Below are positions 26,233 to 35,200 of a stretch of 64,000 bases of DNA, in pieces. The position numbers and the translations under genes were made by a program. Every line of letters begins with the position of its first letter. The first letter of the stretch is position 1. Location of the stretch: assembly GCF_010894405.1 (NCBI RefSeq), contig NZ_JAAIYA010000007.1:1-64000 (forward strand). The letters are read 5' to 3'. Source of the DNA: Pyxidicoccus caerfyrddinensis (GTDB lineage: Bacteria > Myxococcota > Myxococcia > Myxococcales > Myxococcaceae). Under the pieces are notes generated by a model. The model saw nothing but the letters and a program-made list of their open reading frames with translations. It was not told the origin of the DNA and searched no databases.

Positions 26233-29200
26233 TCAGCGGGCGTCACGCTCCACTTCGACCTTGCCCACACGGAGGATGGTGAACTCCACGCGGCGGTTGT
26301 TCTCACGGCCCTCCGCCGTCTTGTTGGTGTCCACCGGCTTCGTCTCGCCGTAGCCCGCCGACTCCAGACGAACCGGGAGGATGCCCTCGTTCACCAGGAA
26401 CTTGCGGACGTTGTTGGCGCGGCGCTTGGACAGGTCGAGGTTCTTCGCGTCGTTGCCCTGGTCGTCGGTGTGGCCCTCGATGCGGAGCAGCTCCACCTGC
26501 GGGTTGGCGCGCAGCACCGCGGCCACCTGCTTCAGCAGCGGGAAGGAGCGCGCGAGGATGACGTCCTTGCCCGTGGCGAAGTAGACCTTCTCCAGGATGA
26601 GGATGCGCTCGCCGTCGACGAGCACCTTCACCTTGCCCTTGTCGGCGCAGCCGTCCTCGTCATCCACGCCGTTGATGACCTCGGGCTCGAGGGGGCACTT
26701 GTCCGCCGTGTCGGCGATGCCGTCCTTGTCGTTGTCCGGATCGGGGCAGCCGTCCGCGTCCTCGAAGCCGTCCTTGTCCTCGGCCTGCGCGGGGCATGCG
26801 TCGTTCGGGTCCATGAGGCCGTCACCATCCGAGTCCACTTCCGGCTCCGGCGCCGGGCACCCGTTCTGGGTCCCCGCCTCGTTCACGCACGGATCGACGC
26901 CGTCGACGACGCCGTCATCGTCGTTGTCCAGGTCCGGGCAGCCGTCCGCGTCCTCGAAGCCATCCTTGTCCTCGGCCTCGACGGGGCAGCGGTCCTGCGG
27001 GTCCATCAGGCCGTCGCCGTCGGTGTCCACCGGCGCGGGCGTGACGACGGGCTTCGGCTCCTTCGAGGGCGGCGGGCTGTAGCTCAGGCCCGCGAGCACG
27101 CGGAAGCCCGGCGTGCCGTAGCCGCGGGTGAGACCCGGACCGGCGCCCAGGTGCGCGGACAGGCCCCCCAGAGAGCGGTACTTCAGCGCCGCCAGCAGCT
27201 CCAGCGGACGCTCCTCCGTGTCCTGCTCCTCGAAGCCCAGCGCGCCCACCACCGTGGCCTCGGCGGCCAGCGGCAGCTCGCCCAGGGTGAAGGGGAGTTC
27301 CGCGCCCACGCCGAAGGCGAGCGCGTTGCCGGTGTTCAGGTTGCGAAGCTGCTGCTGCTTGCGGATGTCGACGCCCAGGTTGGCGGCGAGGCGCAGCCGC
27401 TGTCCGTACTCGGCCACCAGGCGAGGCTGCACCGCGACGCCCGAGCCACCGAGGAAGTCCGAGCCGCCGCCCGTGGGCAGCACCACCGGCACCACCAGCG
27501 CGAGGCCGAAGGACTCACCGTCCACCAGCCGCGCCTTGGGCACTACGCGCAGGTCACCGATGCCGCCCGAGCCCACGCCCTGCGAGAAGCTCGGGTCCAC
27601 CTGCGGCGCCGGCTCCGAGTCCTGCAGCGTCACCGGCAGCACCAGGCCCACCTCGAGGCGGTCGAACAGACCCACCGCGCCCATCAGGTCCAACCCCACC
27701 TGGCTGCGCACCAGCGCGGTGATGAACCGGTCCTGCCGCGGGTCCAGGAAGTTGAGCGGCTTGTCCGCGTAGTTGAGGGACAGGCCCACGTTCCAGCCCA
27801 GGTGCCGCTGCACGCGGGCGCTGTGCACGCCGAGGATGTCCCCGGCGCCCGGACCCGGCTTGTACTGCTGCACGTCGATGGCCTGCGACGCCGTGGGCGC
27901 CGTCACCTGCGCCTGGGCCGTCGGGGCCACCAGCGCCCCGGTGAGGGCAAGGCCCCCGGCGGCACCAGCCACCAGCGCCCGCGAGGGACGCCGGCCCGAG
28001 CGGCGCAGGCGGCCCAGCATGGGCAGCGCGAGGAGGAGCAGCGCCAGCGGAGCGAAGGTGCCCGCCCCGCCCGTGCTGCAGCCACGGCCCACGACCACGA
28101 AGTCGTCGTTGCCGTCCAGCGGGTTGCCACCGCCGGTGACTTCCTCACCGTCGCTGGCACCGCCCTGGTCCGTGTCCCGGTTCCTCGGGTCCGTCTCGCC
28201 ATTGTCGAAGCTGCCGTTGAGGTTGGCGTCCTCGCGACCGTCGTTCAGCCCGTCACCATCCGTGTCGGGGTTGAGCGGGTCCGTCGAGTTGCGGCCCATC
28301 ACCTCGAGGCCGTCGTTCAGGCTGTCGCCATCCGTGTCCGCCTTGTTCGGGTCGGTCTCGGTGGAGCTCACTGCGCCGTTGGAGTCCGCGTCCTCCGCCC
28401 CATCGGTCAGCCCGTCACCGTCCGTGTCCGCCTTCTTCGGGTCGGTGGTGGTGCTCGGGTCCGCGTCCGGGACGAAGTTGGGCGAGCTGGTGTTGGTGCC
28501 CGCCGGCGCGTTCTCCAGCGTCACGCCCCGCTCCGTGCCGTCGAGCAGGCCGTCGTTGTCGCTGTCCGGGTCCAGCGCGTCGATGATGCCGTCCTTGTCG
28601 GTATCCGTGAGGCCGTCGGCGCCGTCCTGCACGCCGTCGTCATCCGTGTCCGCGTCGTGCGGGTCGGTGCCCAGCTCGATTTCGGTGGTGTCATCCACGC
28701 CGTCACCGTCCGAGTCGGTGTCGTCGGCGGCCACGAGCGGATTCGTCTCGCCCGCGTCCACGCGGCCGTTGTGGTTGGCGTCCTCCACCCCGTCGCGCAC
28801 GCTGCCACCGTCGGTGTCGACGTTGAGCGGGTTCGTCGTGGTGGTCGGGTCCGCGTCCGGCGTGAAGTGCGCCGGGTCGGTGTCGTCGCCCTCGGGCTCC
28901 GTCAGGCCCAGCTCCAGGCCGTCCGTCAGGCCGTCGCCGTCCGTGTCCGCCTCGTTCGGGTCGGTCTCGTTCGCATCCACGATGCCGTCGTGGTCGGCGT
29001 CCTCCGTGCCGTCCATCACGCCGTCGTCATCCGAGTCGTCGTCGAGCGGATCCGTGTCGCCGACGTTGACCTCGAGGCCGTCCGTCAGGCCGTCACCGTC
29101 CGTGTCCGGGTTGTTCGGGTCCGTGCCGAGCGTGACTTCCTCGGCGTCCGTGAGGCCGTCGCCGTCCGTGTCGACGCTGACCGACCAGTTGTACGTGGCC

Positions 29201-32200
29201 GGCGTCGCGTCCACGTTGCCAGCCGCGTCCACCGCGCGCACCGCCAGGGTGTGCGGGCCCGAGGCCAGGCTGGTGAAGGTGACCGGGTCCGGGCACGCCG
29301 CGAAGGCCGCCCCGTCCAGGCTGCACTCGTACGACACACCGCCGCCCGTCTGGTCGAGGTCGAAGGTGGCCGTGCTCGGCGCGTCCGCCAGCGGCGGGCC
29401 GCTGACGATGAGGGTGTCCGGAGCGGTGACGTCCACCGTCCAGGTGTAGGAGGCCGGCGTCGGGTCCACGTTGTCGTCCGTGTCCCGCGCACGCACCGCC
29501 AGGGTGTGCTCACCCTCCGCCAGGCCGTTCAAGTCGAAGGGCGTGGCGCAGGACGCGAAGGCGGCGCCGTCCAGGCTGCACTCGAACGTCACCGGCGACT
29601 CGTCCGAGGTGAACTCGAAGTGGGCCGTGGTGCTGTTGGTGAGCGCGGGCGGCGTGGAGGTGAAGCTCGTGTCGGGCGGCAGCGCGTCCACCGTGAAGTC
29701 GTGCGTCACGGGCGGGCTGGTGTTGCCCGCGGGGTCCGTGGCCGTGACGGTGACGGAGTGAGGTCCATCCGTCAGCACGGTGCCCACGGGCAGCGTCCAG
29801 TTGCCCGAGGCATCCGCCGTCACCGGACCCACCTGCACGCCGTCCACCACCACCGACACCGTGGCACCCGGATCCGTCGTGCCCGAGTACGTCACCTGCG
29901 GCGTCGGGAGGACCGCGCCATCGGCGGGCGTGGTGAGCGTCACCACCGGCGCCACCGTGTCCACCGTCCACGTGTGCGTGGCCGGCGTCGGGTCCACGTT
30001 GCCGGCCGCGTCCACCGCGCGCACCGCCAGGGTGTGCTCGCCGTCACCCAGCGGGCCGAAGCTCGTCTGGGCCGGGCACGCCGTGAAGGCCGCGCCGTCC
30101 AGGCTGCACTCGAACGTCACCGGGGACTCGTTGGAGGAGAAGACGAAGTCCGCCGTCGTCGCGGTCGTCACCACCGGCGGGCCGCTGTCGATGGCCGTGT
30201 CCGGCACGCCCGTGTCCACCCGGAAGGTGGAGGTCGCCGGGCCGCTCGTGTTGCCCACCTCATCCACCGCGACCACCGTGACGGTGTACGGACCGTCCGC
30301 CAGCGTCACCGGCGGCGAGAAGGTCCAGTTGCCCGCGCCATCCACCGGGATGGGACCGTAGGTCGTCCCGTCCAGCGTCAGCGTCACCGACGTGGCACCC
30401 ACCGCCGTGCCGGTGATGGTGACATTGCCACTGGGCAGCACCGCACCGTTGGCCGGCGTGACGATGACCGGAACCGCCGGAGCCGTGAGGTCCACCGTCC
30501 AGCTGTACTCGGCGGGAGACGGGTCCACGTTGCCGGCCGCATCCACCGCGCGGACGGCCAGCGTGTGCTCACCCTCCGCGAAGCCGTTGAACGTCACCGG
30601 GTCCGTGCACGGCACGAAGGCTGCGCCATCCACGCTGCACTCGTAGGTGGAGCCCGGCTCGGAGGCCGTGAACTCGAAGGTCGCCGTCGTCGCGTTCGTC
30701 GGGTCGTTCGGGCCGGAGTCGATGAGCGTGTCGGGCTCCGTGGTGTCCACCGTCCAGCGGTGCTCCGCCGGGGTGAGGTCCACGTTGCCCACCGCATCCA
30801 CCGCGCGCACCAGCAGCACGTGCTCGCCATCCGCCAGGCCCGTGAAGGTCACCGGGTCCGTGCACGGCACGTAGGAAGCGCCGTCGAGGCTGCACTGGTA
30901 GGAGACGCCACCGCCCGTCTGGTCGAAGTCGAAGGTGGCGGACGTCTCGCGGGTGAGGGCCGGCGGGCCGGAGACGATGAGCGTGTCCGGGGCCGTCAGG
31001 TCGACGATGAAGGTGCTCGTCACCGGGCCGGCGCTGTTGCCGGCGGCGTCCACGCTGGTGGCGGACACCGTGTACGGGCCCTCGGCCAGCGGCACGGGCA
31101 CCGTGAAGGTCCAGTGGCCCGAGCCATCCACCGGGATGGGGCCATAGGTGGCGCCGTCCAGGTCCAGGTAGATGCTGCTGCCCGGCTCACCGGTGCCGGT
31201 GATGGTGGGCGTCGCGGTGCCCACCGTGTCGCCATCGGCCGGCGAGTCGATGGTCGGCAGCGTCGGCGCCGTCAGGTCCACCGTCCAAGCGTAGGTGGCC
31301 GGCTCCGGGTCCGCGGTGCCGAGCGCATTGACCGCGCGCACCGCCAGGGTGTGGTTGCCCGCCGCCAGGCCCGTGAAGGTCACCGGGTCCGTGCAGGGCG
31401 CGAAGGCCGCGCCGTCCAGGCTGCACTCGTAGCGCACGCCGCCGTTGACCTGGTCGAAGTCGAAGGTGGCCGTCGTCGAGTTGGTCCTCAGGTTCGGACC
31501 GGAGACGATGACCGTGTCCGGGGCCGAGGTGTCGACGAGGAAGTCATGCTCCGTCGCCTCGCTGATGTTGCCCGCGGCATCCGTCGCCGTGGCATCCACC
31601 GTGTGCGGGCCGTCGGCCAGGTCCCCGTCCTCGAGGATGCTCCAGTGGCCGTCCACGTCGGCGGTCACCGTGCCCAGCACCACGCCGTCCACCGTCACCG
31701 TCACCTGGGCGCCCGGCTCGGCCGTGCCCTCGTAGGTGGGACGCCGCGTGGCCACCGTCGCCCCGTCGGCGGGACGATCGATTTCCGGCGCATCCGGCCG
31801 CACCGTGTCCACGATGAAGGTGGAGGGAGCGCTCGGCTCACTGACGTTGCCCGCCGGGTCCGTGGACGTGGCGACCACCGTGTGCGGGCCCTGGTCCAGA
31901 ACCACCGGGCAGGGGAACGTCCAGTTGCCCAGGCCGTCCACCGGCGCGGTGCCCAGCACCACGCCGTCCACAATCACCGTCACCGTCGTGCCCGGGTCGG
32001 CCGTGCCGGCGAAGGTCGGCTGCTGCGTCGGCACCGTCGTGCCGTCGGCCGGAGCCGTCACCACCGGAATGCCGGGGGCGGTACGGTCCACCGTCCAGTT
32101 GTAGGTCGCGGGAGTGGGGTCCACGTTGCCGGCCGCATCCACCGCGCGCACCGCCAGCGTGTGGCCACCCTCCACCAGGCCCGTGAAGGTCACCGGGTCG

Positions 32201-35200
32201 GTGCAGGCCGTGAAGGCCGCGCCGTCCAGCGAGCACTGGTACGTCACCGGGCTGTCCGGCGAGCTGAAGTTGAACGTGGCCGTCGTCGCGTTCGTCTGCG
32301 CCGCCGGGCCCGAGTCAATCACCGTGTTCGGCGGCGTGGTGTCCACCGTCCAGGCGTGGGTCGCCGGGCTCGCGTCCACGTTGCCGGCCGCATCCACCGC
32401 GCGGACAGCCAGCGTGTGGTTGCCGTCCGCCAGGCCCGTATACGTGCGCGGGTCGGTGCAGGCCACGAAGGCCGCGCCGTCCAGCGAGCACTGATAGGTG
32501 ACAGGGCTCTCGTTGGAGCTGAAGTCGAACGTCGCGCTGTTGCTGTTCGTCAGCGCGGGCGGGCCGGAGACAATCGTCGTGTCCGGAGCAGTGGTGTCCA
32601 CCGTCCACGCGTACGTCGCGGGAGACGCGTCCACGTTGCCCGCGGCATCACGCGCGCGCACCGACAGGGTGTGGTTGCCCTGCGCCAGCCCGCTGAAGGT
32701 CACCGGGTCGGTGCAGGCCACGAAGGCCGCGCCGTCCAGCGAGCACTCGTACGTCACCGGGCTCTCGTTCGAGGTGAAGTCGAAGGTGGCCGTGGTGGCG
32801 TTCGTCACCGTCGCCGGGCCACTCACGATGGTGGTGTCCGGGGCGGAGGTGTCCACCGTCCACGCGCGGGTGGCCGGCGTGGGGTCCACGTTGCCGGCCG
32901 CATCCACCGCGCGCACCGCCAGCGTGTGGTTGCCCTGCGCCAGGCCCGTGAAGGTCACCGGGTCGGTGCAGGCCGTGAAGGCCGCGCCGTCCAGCGAGCA
33001 CTGGTACGTCACCGGGCTGTCAGGCGAGCTGAAGTCGAACGAGGCGCTGGTGGAGTTCGTCACCGCCGCCGGGCCGCTCACGATGGTGGTATCCGGAGGC
33101 GTGGTGTCGACAGTCCACGTATACGTGGCCGGCGTCGTGTCCACGTTGCCGGCACTGTCCACCGCGCGAACCTCGAGCGTGTGGCTGCCGTTCGACAGGC
33201 CCGTGAAGGTCTGCGGGTCCGCGCACGCGGTGAAGAGCACCGCGCCGTCCAGACGGCACTCGTAGGTGACGGGGCTCTCGTTGGAGTTGAAGTCGAAGTT
33301 GGCCACCGCCGAGTTCGTAATCAGGGGCGGCGTGCTGGTGAACGTGGTGTCCGGAGCCACCGTGTCGACCGTCCACGCGCGGGTGGCGGGCGTGGGGTCC
33401 ACGTTGCCGGCCGCATCACGGGCGCGCACCGCCAGGGTGTGGCCGCCCTGCGCCAGGCCGGTGAAGGTCACCGGGTCCGTGCAGGCCGCGAAGGCCGCGC
33501 CGTCCAGCGAGCACTCGTACGTGACGGGGCTGTCAGGAGAGCTGAAGTCGAAGGTGGCCGACGTGGAGGCCGTCAGTCCCGACGGGCCACTCACGATGGT
33601 GGTGTCCGGAGGAGCGGTGTCCACCGTCCACGCGTAGGTGGCGGGCGTCGGGTCCACGTTGCCCGCAGTGTCACGCGCGCGGACCGACAGCGTGTGGTTG
33701 CCGTCCGCCAGGCCCGTGAAGGTGCGCGGGTCGGTGCAGGCCACGAAGGCCGCGCCGTCCAGCGAGCACTCGAAGGTGGCGGTCGCGTCAGGAGAGCTGA
33801 AGTCGAACGTGGCGCTGTTGCTGTTCGTCACCGACGCCGGACCACTCACGATGGTGGTGTCCGGGGGCGTGGTGTCCACCGTCCAGGCGTGGGTCGCCGG
33901 GCTGCCGTCGATGTTGCCCGCGGCATCCACCGCGCGGACCGCCAGGGTGTGATTGCCGTCCGACAGGCCCGTGAACGTACGCGGGTCGGTGCAGGCCACG
34001 AAGGCCGCGCCGTCCAGCGAGCACTGGTAGGTGACAGGGCTCTCGTTGGAGCTGAAGTCGAACGTCGCGCTGCTGCTGTTCGTCAGCGCAGCAGGGCCGC
34101 TCACGATGGTGGTATCCGGGGCCGTCTGGTCCACCGTCCACGCGTAGGTAGCGGGCGTCGGGTCCACGTTGCCCGCGGTGTCACGCGCGCGCACCGCCAG
34201 GGTGTGGTTGCCCTGCGCCAGGCCCGTGAAGGTCACCGGGTCGGTGCAGGCCGCGAAGGCCGCGCCGTCCAGCGAGCACTCGTACGTCACCGGGCTATCA
34301 GGAGAGTTGAAGTCGAAGGTAGCGCTGGTGGAGCTCGTCACCGCCGCCGGGCCGCTCACGATGGAGGTATCCGGAGGGGTGAGGTCGACGGTCCACGCGT
34401 AGGTGGCGGGCGTCGGGTCCACGTTGCCAGCCGCATCCACCGCGCGCACCGCCAGGGTGTGGTTGCCGGCGGCCAGGCCCGTGAAGGTGACCGGGTCGGT
34501 GCAGGCCGCGAAGGCCGCGCCGTCCAACGAGCACTGATAGGTAACGGGGCTGTCGGGCGAGTTGAAGTCGAACGTAGCGCTGGTGGAGTTCGTCACCGCC
34601 GCCGGGCCGCTCACGATGGAGGTATCCGGAGGAGTGAGGTCGATGGTCCACGCGTAGGTGGCGGGCGTGGGGTCCACGTTGCCAGCAGCGTCACGCGCGC
34701 GGACCGACAGGGTGTGGTTGCCCTGCGCGAGGCCAGTGAAGGTGACCGGGTCGGTGCAGGCCGCGAAGGCCGCTCCGTCCAGCGAGCACTCGTACGTCAC
34801 CGGGGTCTCGTTCGCGGAGAAGTCGAACGTAGCCGTCGTGGCGTTCGTCACCAGAGCCGGTCCGCTGACAATCGTCGTGTCCGGCGGCGTGGTGTCCGTC
34901 GCCACCGTGAAGCTGTTGGTGTTGCTTCGGGGGCCGGCAACGCCCTGCACCTCGGCCACGGCGCTGATGGTGTGCGCACCCGTCGTCAGGTCGGCCGGCG
35001 GGGTGTAGGTGAAGTTGCCAGCGGCATCCGCCGTCACGCGGGCGTACTCCACGCCATCAACGAAGATGACCACCGTTGAATTCGCCGGAGCCGTGCCGCT
35101 CATGGGCGGGCGGAGTCCGGTGGTGGAGCCGTTGGCCGGCGTCGTCACGACAGGCGCGGCCGGAGCCGCCGGGAAGGCACCCGCCAGGGTGGTGACGAGA

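Noticed and set aside
27128..34402. Several plus-strand frames with Ser/Thr/Val-rich translation
   Set aside because: They are antisense readings of the Ig and TSP3 repeats in the giant gene.
26470..35079. An open frame of 2,869 codons on the plus strand opposite the giant gene
   Set aside because: It mirrors the regular repeats and high-G+C codon pattern of the minus-strand gene; its translation is rich in Arg, His and Val without domains, while the minus frame has a signal peptide and recognisable repeats.
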